A DNA stretch of 64,000 nucleotides, from assembly GCF_005406125.1 (NCBI RefSeq), contig NZ_BIXZ01000005.1, forward strand, positions 124,001 to 188,000. Direction: 5' to 3'. The translations under genes and the position numbers were made by a program. Source of the DNA: Haloarcula mannanilytica (GTDB lineage: Archaea; Halobacteriota; Halobacteria; Halobacteriales; Haloarculaceae). Below, in pieces: positions 45,545-54,526 of the stretch (position 1 is the first letter of the stretch; each line of letters opens with the position of its first letter). A model generated the notes under the pieces. That model saw nothing but the letters and a program-made list of their open reading frames with translations. It was not told where the DNA came from and did no database searches.

Positions 45545-47689
45545 ATGAGCCACGACGAGTTTCCGACGGATCAGCCGGCGGTCGTGACCTGTGGGTTGCC
45601 CTATGCGAACGGCGACCTCCACGTCGGCCACCTCCGGACGTACGTCGACGGGGACGCGCTCTCGCGTGCCCTGCGACGCATCGGCCAGCAGACGGCGTTC
45701 GTCTCGGGGTCAGACATGCACGGCACACCGGTGGCGGTCAACGCCGCCGAGGAGGGCGTCGAACCGCGGGAGTTCGCACTGGACTTCCACGAGACCTACG
45801 CCGAGACGTTCCCGCAGTTCAACATCGAGTTCGACAACTACGGCCACACCGACGACGCAACCAACGTCGAACTCACCCAAGAGTTCGTCCGCTCGTGGGT
45901 GGAAAACGACCACGTCCACGAGAAGGAAATCGAGGTCGCCTGGGACACCGAGGAAGACCAGCCACTCCCCGACCGCTACGTCGAGGGAACCTGTCCCTAC
46001 TGTGGCGAGCAGGCCCGCGGCGACGAGTGCGACGAGGGGTGTCAGCGCCACCTCGAACCCGGCGAAATCGAGGATCCGGTGTCGACGCTGACGGGCAACC
46101 CCGCGGAGTACCGTACCCGCGAACACAAATTCCTCCGACTAGCCGATTTCCAGGAGTACCTCCAGGGCTTCCTCGACCGACTGGAAGGGACCGACAACGC
46201 CCAGAATCAGCCCCGCGAGTGGATCGAGGGCGAACTGCAGGACCTCTGTATCACGCGGGATATGGACTGGGGAGTCGATTACCCGGACGATGTCGACGGC
46301 GGCGACGACCTTGTCCTGTACGTCTGGGTCGACGCGCCCATCGAGTACGTCGCCTCGACCAAGCAGTACGCCGAGCGCGTCGGCACAGACGAGTACGACT
46401 GGGAGCAGGTCTGGAAAGTCGACGGCGAGGAGCGCCACGGCACCGAGTGGGACGACGACTGGTCCGACGACAGCAGCGAGATCATCCACGTCATCGGCCG
46501 GGACATCATCCAGCACCACGCCGTCTTCTGGCCGGCGATGCTCCGTGGTGCGGGCTACAACGAACCCCGGTCGATTCTGGCGACCGGGTTCGTCGGTATC
46601 GACGGTAAGGCCCTGTCGACCTCGCGCAACCGCGCCGTCTGGGCCGACGAGTACCTCGACGCGGGCTTCCACCCCGACCTGTTCCGGTACTACATCGCCA
46701 CGGGCGCACAGATCGACACCGACGTAGACTTCTCCTGGGACCGCTTCCAGCAGCGGGTCAACGGCGAACTCGTCGGCAACGTCGGCAACTTCATCTACCG
46801 CTCGCTGCTGTTCGCCGAGCGCAACTACGACGGCACGCCCGACGCCGCCGTGAGCGACGACGTGCGCGAGCGCATCGAGTCGGCAATCGAGGACTTCGAG
46901 ACCGCCGTTCGGGAGTACGACGTGCGCGAACTGGCCGAAATCGCCATTGAACTCTCGAACTACGGCAACGAGTACATCCAGCGCAACGAGCCGTGGAACC
47001 TCGTCGACGACGACCCCGAAGAGGCCGAGCAGGTCATCCGCGACTGCGTTCAACTGACGAAAGCCGTCGCGGTGCTCATGCAGCCCGTTTTGCCGGGCAA
47101 GGCCGAACGTCTGTGGGGCCAGCTGGGCGAACAGGGGTCCGCTGCTGACGTGACCCTCGACAGCGCGCTCGAAGCGCCGCCGGCCGAATTCGGCGAACCC
47201 GCGGAGCTGTTTGAGCAGGTCGAGGACGACCACATCGAGGCGTTGAACGAGGAACTTCAGGAGCGGGTCGAGAGCGAGGCGTCGGCAGACGCCTCGAACG
47301 GAGGCGGCGAAGCCGCCGGAGATGAAGAGAGCGAGGACGCGGACGCCGCCGACCGCCAGCCCCTCGTCGAAGAGCGCATCAGCTTCGAGGACTTCGAGGG
47401 CGTCGACATGCGCGTCGGCGAGATCCGCAGCGCCGAGCCGGTCGAGGGCGCGGACAAGCTTCTCAAATTAGAGGTCGACATCGGCCACGAGATCCGGCAG
47501 GTCGTCGCCGGCCTGCGACAGCTCCACGACGCCGAGGACCTCCCCGGGACGCGGGTCATTCTTCTGGCGAACATGGAGAAAGCCGAGCTGTTCGGGATCG
47601 AATCCAACGGCATGGTGCTGGCCGCCGGCGACGAGGCGGACCTGCTGACGACCCACGAGGACGCACCGCTGGGAACGCGGATCAAGTAA
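45545..47689 (+). CDS. metG: Methionine--tRNA ligase
   Basis: This 714-residue class I synthetase has the HIGH-equivalent HVGHLRTYVDGD near residue 23. A zinc-knuckle region contains CPYCGEQARGDECDEGC, and the KMSKS-equivalent is DGKALSTSRNR. The anticodon-binding helical domain follows. An acidic linker of about 40 residues leads to a C-terminal EMAP/Trbp111-like tRNA-binding domain (RVGEIRSAEPVEGADKLLKL). Having this domain fused is normal for this group. It charges initiator and elongator tRNAs. Confidence 0.96.
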   Translation: MSHDEFPTDQPAVVTCGLPYANGDLHVGHLRTYVDGDALSRALRRIGQQTAFVSGSDMHGTPVAVNAAEEGVEPREFALDFHETYAETFPQFNIEFDNYGHTDDATNVELTQEFVRSWVENDHVHEKEIEVAWDTEEDQPLPDRYVEGTCPYCGEQARGDECDEGCQRHLEPGEIEDPVSTLTGNPAEYRTREHKFLRLADFQEYLQGFLDRLEGTDNAQNQPREWIEGELQDLCITRDMDWGVDYPDDVDGGDDLVLYVWVDAPIEYVASTKQYAERVGTDEYDWEQVWKVDGEERHGTEWDDDWSDDSSEIIHVIGRDIIQHHAVFWPAMLRGAGYNEPRSILATGFVGIDGKALSTSRNRAVWADEYLDAGFHPDLFRYYIATGAQIDTDVDFSWDRFQQRVNGELVGNVGNFIYRSLLFAERNYDGTPDAAVSDDVRERIESAIEDFETAVREYDVRELAEIAIELSNYGNEYIQRNEPWNLVDDDPEEAEQVIRDCVQLTKAVAVLMQPVLPGKAERLWGQLGEQGSAADVTLDSALEAPPAEFGEPAELFEQVEDDHIEALNEELQERVESEASADASNGGGEAAGDEESEDADAADRQPLVEERISFEDFEGVDMRVGEIRSAEPVEGADKLLKLEVDIGHEIRQVVAGLRQLHDAEDLPGTRVILLANMEKAELFGIESNGMVLAAGDEADLLTTHEDAPLGTRIK

Positions 47690-47734
47690 GCCCAGTCGCC
47701 AGCGCTTTTGTAGTCGCGGGCCATACCGTGGCCC

Positions 47735-48115
47735 ATGGACGACGACGGGGCCGCAGGAGATGACGCGGCCGCTGCGGGTGACAGTTTCACCGAGGAGTAC
47801 GAACTGGCGACGGAGGCCGACGTGATTCAGGTCGAAGAGGGCGCAGCGACCGATACGGGCGCGGCGGCAGACGCAGAAGAGGAAGGTGCAGTCGCCGGCT
47901 CGTTCGCCCCGGACCTGGAAGTGACGCCCGACGCGCCGAAGCCCGAAAACGTGGTCTTCGTCGCGCTGGGGGTCTGTATCGCGATTCTCGCGTTCGGCCG
48001 GATGTTCCTCGGGGCGGAGATATACGCGCCGATGACTCTCGGTGGCGTGATTCTGGCCGTGGCAGTCGGAACGGCTGCGCTGTACGGATTCTTTGTCCGG
48101 ACGAGCGACGCGTGA
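47735..48115 (+). CDS. DUF7312-like membrane protein
   Basis: This 126-residue protein has a very acidic Ala-rich cytosolic half and two C-terminal helices (NVVFVALGVCIAILAFGRMF and MTLGGVILAVAVGTAALYGF). It matches a conserved haloarchaeal family (annotated DUF7312 as I recall) of unknown function. It lies 45 bp after metG and 69 bp before the NfeD gene, possibly the first member of the NfeD/SPFH membrane set. Confidence 0.7.
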   Translation: MDDDGAAGDDAAAAGDSFTEEYELATEADVIQVEEGAATDTGAAADAEEEGAVAGSFAPDLEVTPDAPKPENVVFVALGVCIAILAFGRMFLGAEIYAPMTLGGVILAVAVGTAALYGFFVRTSDA

Positions 48116-48184
48116 GGCTGTCCCGGTGACTGCCGCGTCGCTCCCACCCCGACACTTAATCCTGTTCCGACACTAAGTCGGGGT

Positions 48185-48787
48185 ATGGTGAACCCGCTGG
48201 CGGCGGTTGCCCCCCTGCAGGCCGAACCACTGTTAGGTATGTCGCTCTCCATCCTGCTGTTTCTGGCCGGTGCGGGCCTCATCGTGGGCGAGGCGCTCGC
48301 GCCCGGGACACACTTCTTCGTCCTCGGCGTGGCCCTGCTGACGGCGGGGCTGGTCGGCCTGTTCATCCCGGCGAGCCTGGGCATCTTCGCGCCGCTCATC
48401 CTCACAGTCATCGTCCTGGCGACGACAGCGGTCACACTCTGGGGGTATCGGAAGCTCGATTTCGCCGCGCCGGGCCGCGGCCAGACGCTCAGTTCCGACT
48501 CGCTCACGGGGCAGTTCGGGACCGTGACCGAACGCGTGACCCGCAGCGACGGCGAGGTCAAACTGGAGGACGGGGGTTTCAATCCCTACTACCAGGCCCG
48601 CAGTACGGGCGACCCAATCGAGGAGGGGACGGAGGTCATCGTCATCGACCCCGGCGGCGGGAACGTGCTGAAAGTCGAAGCGGTGGAGTCGGCGGGCGAC
48701 GAGATCGACCGGGCGCTCGAACGCGACCGAGACCTGAACGACACGAGCGATGACGCCGAACCGGAACGAGAGTCCGAGCGGGCGTAG
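48185..48787 (+). CDS. NfeD family membrane protein
   Basis: This 200-residue protein has three to four helices in the first half, including GAGLIVGEALAPGTHFFVLG, typical of NfeD. A C-terminal OB-fold domain (LTGQFGTVTERVTRSDGEVK, then IEEGTEVIVIDPGGGNVLKV) and an acidic tail follow. NfeD proteins are encoded next to stomatin/SPFH proteins and are thought to work with them in membrane microdomains. Here the SPFH gene follows within 71 bp, on the same strand. Confidence 0.9.
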   Translation: MVNPLAAVAPLQAEPLLGMSLSILLFLAGAGLIVGEALAPGTHFFVLGVALLTAGLVGLFIPASLGIFAPLILTVIVLATTAVTLWGYRKLDFAAPGRGQTLSSDSLTGQFGTVTERVTRSDGEVKLEDGGFNPYYQARSTGDPIEEGTEVIVIDPGGGNVLKVEAVESAGDEIDRALERDRDLNDTSDDAEPERESERA

Positions 48788-48858
48788 GTGTGGTATTCGG
48801 TAGTTTGTGACAGGGACACCGAAGCCTTTTCCTTGCGCGCTCCGGAGGTCTCACTGTC

Positions 48859-50046
48859 ATGTTCCCCGCGACACCGCTGCAAGGTTTAGGAGGACTCGTC
48901 GGTTTCGTTACCGTCATTTTCCTCCTGTTGGCTATCGCGCTGGTGTACTCCAGCGTCGTGATCATCCGCCCGTACCAGAAAGGTGCCTACACGGTGCTTG
49001 GCACCTATCGCGGCGTCCTCGACCAGGGGATTCACTTCATCTACCCATTCGTCTCCGACGTGACGCGCTTCGACATGCGTACGCAGACGCTTGACGTGCC
49101 ACGGCAGGAGGCTATCACCCGCGACAACTCGCCGGTGACCGCCGACGCCGTCGTCTACATCAAGGTGATGGACCCGAAGAAGGCCTTCCTCGAAGTCGAC
49201 AACTACGAGCGTGCCGTCTCCAACCTCGCCCAGACGACCCTCCGTGCCGTGCTGGGTGACATGGAACTGGACGACACGCTGAACAAACGCGGCGAGATCA
49301 ACGCCCGCATCCGGAAGGAACTCGACGAACCCACCGACGAGTGGGGTGTCCGCGTCGAGAGCGTCGAGGTCCGCGAGGTCAACCCCTCCAAGGATGTCCA
49401 GCAGGCCATGGAGCAACAGACCTCCGCCGAGCGGAAACGCCGCGCCATGATCCTGGAAGCCCAGGGTGAACGGCGCTCCGCCATCGAGACGGCGGAAGGT
49501 GACAAGCAGTCCAACATCATCCGTGCCCAGGGTGAGAAACAGAGCCAGATTCTGGAAGCCCAGGGTGACGCGATTTCGACCGTCCTCCGCGCGAAATCCG
49601 CCGAATCGATGGGCGAGCGCGCCGTCATCGACAAGGGAATGGAGACGCTCGCCGAGATCGGCCAGGGCGAGTCGACGAAGTTCATCCTCCCGCAGGAGCT
49701 CACTTCGCTGGTGGGCCGCTACGGCAAACACCTCCAGGGTTCGGACGTGAAGGAGAACGGCCACTCCCTGGAAGCGCTTGACTTCGACGACGAGACCCGC
49801 GAGATGCTGGGCCTGGACGACATCGAGGAGATACTCGGCCAGATCGACGAGGAGGCCGAGGTCGATGTCGAGGCGATGGAAGAAGAGGCACAGAAGATCA
49901 AGGAAGGCCAGGACAGTGGCCTCGACAGCGCCGACGAGATGATTCAGGAGATGGACGCCGAAATCGACGACGACTCAGGCACGACGGACGTGGCCGGTGG
50001 CCCCGACGACACGACGCGCACGTCGGAAGTCGACAAGGACGACTAA
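48859..50046 (+). CDS. SPFH domain protein (stomatin/prohibitin type)
   Basis: This 395-residue protein has an N-terminal membrane helix (GFVTVIFLLLAIALVYSSVV). The SPFH domain follows (GVLDQGIHFIYPFVSDVTRF, TRDNSPVTADAVVYIKVMDP). Next is a helical repeat region of AQGE/EKQS units (residues about 195-240), and then a long acidic tail. SPFH proteins oligomerise into membrane rings and organise or guard membrane proteases. Pairing with NfeD supports that role. The gene ends just before a perfect small palindrome. Confidence 0.92.
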   Translation: MFPATPLQGLGGLVGFVTVIFLLLAIALVYSSVVIIRPYQKGAYTVLGTYRGVLDQGIHFIYPFVSDVTRFDMRTQTLDVPRQEAITRDNSPVTADAVVYIKVMDPKKAFLEVDNYERAVSNLAQTTLRAVLGDMELDDTLNKRGEINARIRKELDEPTDEWGVRVESVEVREVNPSKDVQQAMEQQTSAERKRRAMILEAQGERRSAIETAEGDKQSNIIRAQGEKQSQILEAQGDAISTVLRAKSAESMGERAVIDKGMETLAEIGQGESTKFILPQELTSLVGRYGKHLQGSDVKENGHSLEALDFDDETREMLGLDDIEEILGQIDEEAEVDVEAMEEEAQKIKEGQDSGLDSADEMIQEMDAEIDDDSGTTDVAGGPDDTTRTSEVDKDD

Positions 50047-50061
50047 GCCTGATAATCAGGC
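50047..50061. promoter_or_regulatory. Palindrome between the SPFH gene and the HTH gene
   Basis: GCCTGATAATCAGGC has 6-bp perfect arms and starts right after the SPFH stop. It lies just upstream of the next TATA element, so it could be an operator for the HTH protein. It may also help end the upstream transcript, but the following T-run is short. Confidence 0.4.
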
Positions 50062-50068
50062 GAAGACG

Positions 50069-50076
50069 TTTTATTA
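50069..50076 (+). promoter_or_regulatory. TATA element of the winged-HTH gene
   Basis: TTTTATTA is centred 27 bp before the ATG at 50099, typical of a leaderless haloarchaeal promoter. Confidence 0.6.
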
Positions 50077-50098
50077 CCGACCCACCTTTTCGGTAGCA

Positions 50099-50704
50099 AT
50101 GACACGTAAGGGCGACGTGGACGAGGACAAGCGAGCGACGCTCCGTCGCTTTGCCGCCCTCGGCGCGGCCAGCCCGTTTGCTCGATTCGGCGACAGCGGG
50201 AGCGAAAGCGACGCGCCCGACGCCATCGCCGGTTACGTCTCAGCACACCCCGGCACGCACTTCTCGAAGCTCCGGGACGACCTCAAACTCGGGACCGGCG
50301 AGGCCCAGCATCATCTCCACCGGCTGGAAAACGAGGATGTCGTCGCCTCACAGAAGGACGGCGATTACCGGCGGTACTTCCCGGCCGGCCAGTTCTCCGA
50401 GTTCGAGCAGGTGGCGCTTGGCTACCTGCGCCGGTCGACCGCCCGCGGAATGCTGGTCACGCTGCTTCGCCGCCCAGACGTAACAGCGTCGGAACTGGCC
50501 AGCGAACTCGACGTATCGCGGCCGACGGTGAGCAACTACGCCGGGGACCTGGAGTCCGCTGGACTGCTTTCCCGTGAGGACGGCTACGCGGTGACCGAGC
50601 CAGAGACAGTGTTGACACTGCTTATCCGGTACGCTGATTCTTTCGGTGACGATGTCGCCGAACTGGCGGGTGAGGCCGACTCGCTACTGCGGTACGACCC
50701 GTAA
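50099..50704 (+). CDS. Double winged-HTH transcriptional regulator
   Basis: This 201-residue protein has two winged helix-turn-helix units. The first (HPGTHFSKLRDDLKLGTGEA, then QHHLHRLENEDVV) and the second (TASELASELDVSRPTVSNYA, then GDLESAGLL) resemble those of ArsR/MarR-type archaeal regulators. A short Ser/Asp lead precedes them. The upstream palindrome next to the TATA box suggests autoregulation. Neighbours are the SPFH set upstream and a convergent histidine kinase; targets are unknown. Confidence 0.82.
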   Translation: MTRKGDVDEDKRATLRRFAALGAASPFARFGDSGSESDAPDAIAGYVSAHPGTHFSKLRDDLKLGTGEAQHHLHRLENEDVVASQKDGDYRRYFPAGQFSEFEQVALGYLRRSTARGMLVTLLRRPDVTASELASELDVSRPTVSNYAGDLESAGLLSREDGYAVTEPETVLTLLIRYADSFGDDVAELAGEADSLLRYDP

Positions 50705-50754
50705 CGCCGCGTCGGAGACCACTCACTGTCGGCCGGGTCGCGTCTGTGTCTCCC

Positions 50755-52659
50755 TCACGTCGCTTTCTCCACACCGGTGAATTCGAACCTGGCCCCGCCT
50801 GACTCGCTGTCGGTCACACTGACATCCCAGCCGTGGACAGCGGCGATCTCGGCGACGATTGCGAGGCCGAAGCCGGTACCGTTGGATGCGGTTGAGTAGC
50901 CGGCTTCGAACACCGCGTCTCGCTCGTCTTCGGGAATACCCGGGCCGTCGTCGGCGACGTAGAAGCCGCTGGCGTCGTCGAGGTCGCCGACAGTAACCGT
51001 CACACCGTCGGACTGCACCGGACTGCTCGTCGTACCGTGTGCCCCACTAGTGTCCTGTGTCTGTGAGAGCGAGTGTATCGACCCGTGTGCCACGCTGTCG
51101 TCGGCCCCTGGCCGACTGCTTGTGGAACCATGTTCCACACTGTTCCGAAACAGGTTCTCAAGCAGGCGCTGCAACCGGCGGGGGTCAGCAGTGACGACAC
51201 TGTCCGTATCGGTTACTAAGGTCGCGTTCTCCACCTTGATAGTTTCCCAGCACGCGGTCGCGGCAGTCCGTAAGTTGACGGGCTCGGTAATCGTCGCCTC
51301 GCGTCCGTCCCGCGCCAGTGACAGGATATCGTCGATGAGCGCCTGCATCCGCTGGTGAGCGCTGTCAATACGGTCGAGGCGGTCGTTGGATACTTCCTGC
51401 TGGGCTAGCTTTAGCTGGCCCTGGGCGACCGTCAGTGGGCTCCGCAAGTCGTGGCTGACGACGCTGGCAAACGATTCCAGCCGCTCGTTCTGAAGGCGAA
51501 GCCTGCGTTCGCGCTCTTTCTGTTCGGTGATATCCTGGATGTACCCCCGAACCGTTCGCTTCTCCGCCTCCTCGACTCGCTTACCGCGGGTTTGGACCCA
51601 CCGGCAGTCACCTGTCGCGGTGATGAGCCTGGCCTCGATGTCGTACGGTTCCCCGTCTTCGAGGGCCGCATTGACGGCATCCATGACCGCTTCCCTGTCT
51701 TCTGGATGGTAAAACGAGAGCCCGTCCTCGACCGTCGGATCGAAGTCGTCGCCGACCTCGTGGATGCGCCGAGTCCCCGCCGTCCAGGTCGAGACGCCTG
51801 TCTCGTCGAACTCCCAGGCACCGAGGTCGCCCAGTTCCTCCGCCTCGGCGAAGAAGTCCCGTAACTGGGCCAGGTCCCGCTCGTGTTCGATGCGCTCTGT
51901 GACTTCTTGACATTTCGAAAAGATGGTGACGATGTCGCCAGAGTCATCGGTGATGAGGCGGTTGTGCCACTCGACCATGATGTGCTCGCCGTCCTTCCGG
52001 ACGTTCTCGTCGATGCTATGGTAGCCGCCGCTGACCTCGCTGAGAGCGGCCGTGACCGCGTCGACGTCGTCGTAGCTCTCATCGCTGACGAACACCTCCC
52101 ACGTCTCCCCGAGCAGTTCCGCTTCAGTGTAGCCGAAGATATCCGACAGAGCATCGTTAACCCGGATGATTTCGAAGTCCGGGTTGAACTCGACGAAGCC
52201 GAGCGGCGACTGATCGATAAACAGCGAGAGCCGCTCTTTGCTCTCTTCGAGGGCCTGCTGTGACCGGTACTGTTCGACGGCGTTAACGATACGGTTTGCA
52301 AGCAGGGCGTAGTGGCTGGTGTCGGACGTTTTCTGCAAATAATCAGTCACGCCCGCAGAGATGGCGTCACCCGCGACCGCCTCGCTGCCGCGCCCGGTGT
52401 ACAGGATAAACGGGAGGTCCGGAAACTCCTCGCGGACGGATTCGAGGAAGTCGATACCGTTCTCCCTGGGCATCTCGTAGTCCGAGACGACACAGTCGAA
52501 CGACGCCGCTTCGAGACGGGCTAGTCCCTCCGAGGCGCTCGTCACGATTTCGATGTCAAAGCCCGACTGCGCTCGTTCGAGAAACGCCGCCGTCGTCTCC
52601 GCGTACTGCAGGTCATCGTCGACGTGGAGGACCCGAATCGGAGACCAAGCCTCGCCCAT
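50755..52659 (-). CDS. Response regulator-PAS-PAS histidine kinase
   Basis: This 634-residue cytosolic sensor has an N-terminal receiver domain with phospho-acceptor Asp60 (VVSDYEMP), then two PAS domains (SPLGFVEFNPDFEIIRVNDA; GAWEFDETGVSTWTAGTRRI). The HisKA domain has H-box SFASVVSHDLRSPLTV, and the HATPase_c domain has N-box LFRNSVEHGS and G-box DDGPGIPEDE. A low-complexity insertion lies right after the N-box. The ATG at 52659 is preferred to an in-frame TTG 12 bp upstream. The signal sensed is unknown; no separate output regulator is adjacent. Confidence 0.9.
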   Translation of the reverse strand: MGEAWSPIRVLHVDDDLQYAETTAAFLERAQSGFDIEIVTSASEGLARLEAASFDCVVSDYEMPRENGIDFLESVREEFPDLPFILYTGRGSEAVAGDAISAGVTDYLQKTSDTSHYALLANRIVNAVEQYRSQQALEESKERLSLFIDQSPLGFVEFNPDFEIIRVNDALSDIFGYTEAELLGETWEVFVSDESYDDVDAVTAALSEVSGGYHSIDENVRKDGEHIMVEWHNRLITDDSGDIVTIFSKCQEVTERIEHERDLAQLRDFFAEAEELGDLGAWEFDETGVSTWTAGTRRIHEVGDDFDPTVEDGLSFYHPEDREAVMDAVNAALEDGEPYDIEARLITATGDCRWVQTRGKRVEEAEKRTVRGYIQDITEQKERERRLRLQNERLESFASVVSHDLRSPLTVAQGQLKLAQQEVSNDRLDRIDSAHQRMQALIDDILSLARDGREATITEPVNLRTAATACWETIKVENATLVTDTDSVVTADPRRLQRLLENLFRNSVEHGSTSSRPGADDSVAHGSIHSLSQTQDTSGAHGTTSSPVQSDGVTVTVGDLDDASGFYVADDGPGIPEDERDAVFEAGYSTASNGTGFGLAIVAEIAAVHGWDVSVTDSESGGARFEFTGVEKAT

Positions 52660-52859
52660 TGATATGGCCAACTATGCGCTCAATTGTTATCAAGGTAGAC
52701 ATTCACTAGCGGTGATGGTGCCGTACATATCAGGCCAAGCGTGGTTACAACGAAAGGAGAGCGTTCGCGCCGGATTACTTATACAATCGCCGAATATACA
52801 GTCTCGCTCTGGAACCGAGCCGGGAATCCACGCTGTCCAGATTAGACCGAACGGCCGTT

Positions 52860-53102
52860 TCAGGCCTCGACCATCCACGTCGTCGAGGAGGAGTAGCCCC
52901 ACTTCTCGACGGCCAGGTCGTGGTCGCCGTCGGCGATGGCGGTCATGTTCGTGCCGACTTCCTTGGCCGAGAGACCGAGTTCGTCGCCGATGAGCCGCGA
53001 TTTGAAATACGTCTGGTCGTCGGCGTTCGACCGGAGATACTCCAGAATACGTCGCTGCTTGTCCGAGAGGGGGCTGTCGGTCGATTGTGCGGTGGCGCTC
53101 AT
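52860..53102 (-). CDS. DUF7123-like small winged-helix protein
   Basis: This 80-residue protein is highly conserved in haloarchaea. Its winged-helix core runs LSDKQRRILEYLRSNADDQT, then SRLIGDELGLSAKEVGTNMT. It ends WGYSSSTTWMVEA. It probably binds DNA, but no target is known. The start MSATAQSTD is supported by a CCATATAGG TATA-like element about 27-35 bp upstream, giving a leaderless message. Confidence 0.75.
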   Translation of the reverse strand: MSATAQSTDSPLSDKQRRILEYLRSNADDQTYFKSRLIGDELGLSAKEVGTNMTAIADGDHDLAVEKWGYSSSTTWMVEA

Positions 53103-53321
53103 TAGTACACCTAGTTGCAGTGCAGAGACACCTATATGGGATTTGGTACAGTCGGTTAACGGCCCGTTGTCTTGCGTTTTTGTCCCTCGCGGAGCGGGGA
53201 TACAGCCGCGAATCGGACCACGCGACAGCCGATTGGTACAGGCGGGAAACACCGCGGTTGGGCGTGTCGAAACCGCGCGGTTGGGACGACGGCAATTGGT
53301 CTCTCCGGCAGTTCTTTAGTA

Positions 53322-53756
53322 ATGGCCCGTTTTGTGGCCGAACGGAGGTCTATCACATTGGAAATCTCGGATCAACTGCTGTGTCTGTTCAGTGCTGATA
53401 TCCGCGACGAGGGGGACCGGTACGTCGTGGAGGTACCGCGTCGAGAAGTCGAGACGGGCGCAGTCGACTCGGGCAGTACATACCGCGTTGCACTCATCTC
53501 AGCGGACGAAGCGTCGGAAGCCGAGTCGGAGACGGTGTCAGACACGCCGCCGGACCAGCCACAGCCGCCGGTCGAACCGGGCGAGACGCGCTACGTCGAA
53601 ATCGAGGACATCGGCAAGCAAGGCGACGGCATCGCCCGCGTCGAGCGCGGCTACGTCATCATCGTTCCGGGGGCCGAAATCGACGAGCGAGTCAAGATCG
53701 AAGTCACCGAAGTCAAGTCGAACTTTGCGGTCGGCGAGATCATCGACGACGTTTGA
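53322..53756 (+). CDS. TRAM domain protein
   Basis: This 144-residue protein has an N-terminal beta-rich region (RSITLEISDQLLCLFSADIR) and a Pro/Glu linker. The C-terminal TRAM domain (about 85-144) reads RYVEIEDIGKQGDGIARVER, then GYVIIVPGAEIDERVKIEVT. TRAM domains bind RNA; small archaeal TRAM proteins act as RNA chaperones or bind tRNA and rRNA. The start at 53322 is where family similarity begins. Convergent with the cysteine-cluster gene, 2 bp apart. Confidence 0.88.
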   Translation: MARFVAERRSITLEISDQLLCLFSADIRDEGDRYVVEVPRREVETGAVDSGSTYRVALISADEASEAESETVSDTPPDQPQPPVEPGETRYVEIEDIGKQGDGIARVERGYVIIVPGAEIDERVKIEVTEVKSNFAVGEIIDDV

Positions 53757-53758
53757 GG

Positions 53759-54493
53759 TCACTCGTAGGGGCTGCCGTCGGGCCGTTTCGCCCCTTCTGA
53801 GTCGTGCACGACGACCTGTCCAGGTGACGCGTCGACGGGTCGATAGTTGTCGCGGACGCCGATAGCTTCCTCAAGTTCCCGAACTGCGCGTTCCTTGAGC
53901 GCCGCGGCCAGATCCTCGGCGTCAGTTCTGGAGATGTCGCGGCCAAGTCCCTCGCATTCGTGGGCCTGGACCATTCCTTCCTCGTCGACGGTCTCGCCCA
54001 TCGGCTGGCTCGTCCCGCCGAGCGCGACGCTGAAGGGGTAGGTCCGACAGATGAGCGGGCGGTCGCCGTGGACCGTACAGGCACCCATGCCGTCGTCGTC
54101 CTCGGCGTAGAAGGTGCAGTCGCCGCAGTCGTCGGTCTGGAGCGCCCACTCGAAGGTCTCGCCCTCGGGGCCGTCCGGACCGTCCGCGAGACCGTAGGGC
54201 ATCGGTCGGGCAACATCGCGGAAATCGTACTCCCCGGCGGCCTGTAGCTGCCGGATTTCGTCGGGAAACACCGTCGCCGTGTGGGGTTCAGTGTCGGCTT
54301 CGTCGTTCTCACTGGCACCATCAGTGGTTCCGCCAGCCTCGTCGGTGCTTGCTCCGTCCTCGCCACAGGCCGATTCGGCCTTACAGCAGGCCCCACAGCG
54401 GGTGCATTCGAACCCGATAGTCTCGATAGCATCGGCCAGTTCCGACTCATCGAGCGCACGGGCCCGTTCGAGTTCCGTTTCCAGTGAGTCCAC
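53759..54493 (-). CDS. YkgJ-type cysteine cluster protein
   Basis: This 244-residue protein has FECTRCGACCKAESACGEDG near residue 29, the CxxCxxCC signature of the YkgJ/UPF0153 family. Further conserved cysteines follow in DDCGDCTFY, GACTVHGDRPLICRTYPF and HECEGL, which probably bind an Fe-S cluster or zinc. An acidic insertion of about 25 residues separates the first two parts. Function of the family is not established. Convergent with the TRAM gene. Confidence 0.82.
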   Translation of the reverse strand: MDSLETELERARALDESELADAIETIGFECTRCGACCKAESACGEDGASTDEAGGTTDGASENDEADTEPHTATVFPDEIRQLQAAGEYDFRDVARPMPYGLADGPDGPEGETFEWALQTDDCGDCTFYAEDDDGMGACTVHGDRPLICRTYPFSVALGGTSQPMGETVDEEGMVQAHECEGLGRDISRTDAEDLAAALKERAVRELEEAIGVRDNYRPVDASPGQVVVHDSEGAKRPDGSPYE

Positions 54494-54526
54494 AGCCGTG
54501 GTAGCGGGCCGACAGGCAAAAAGGCG

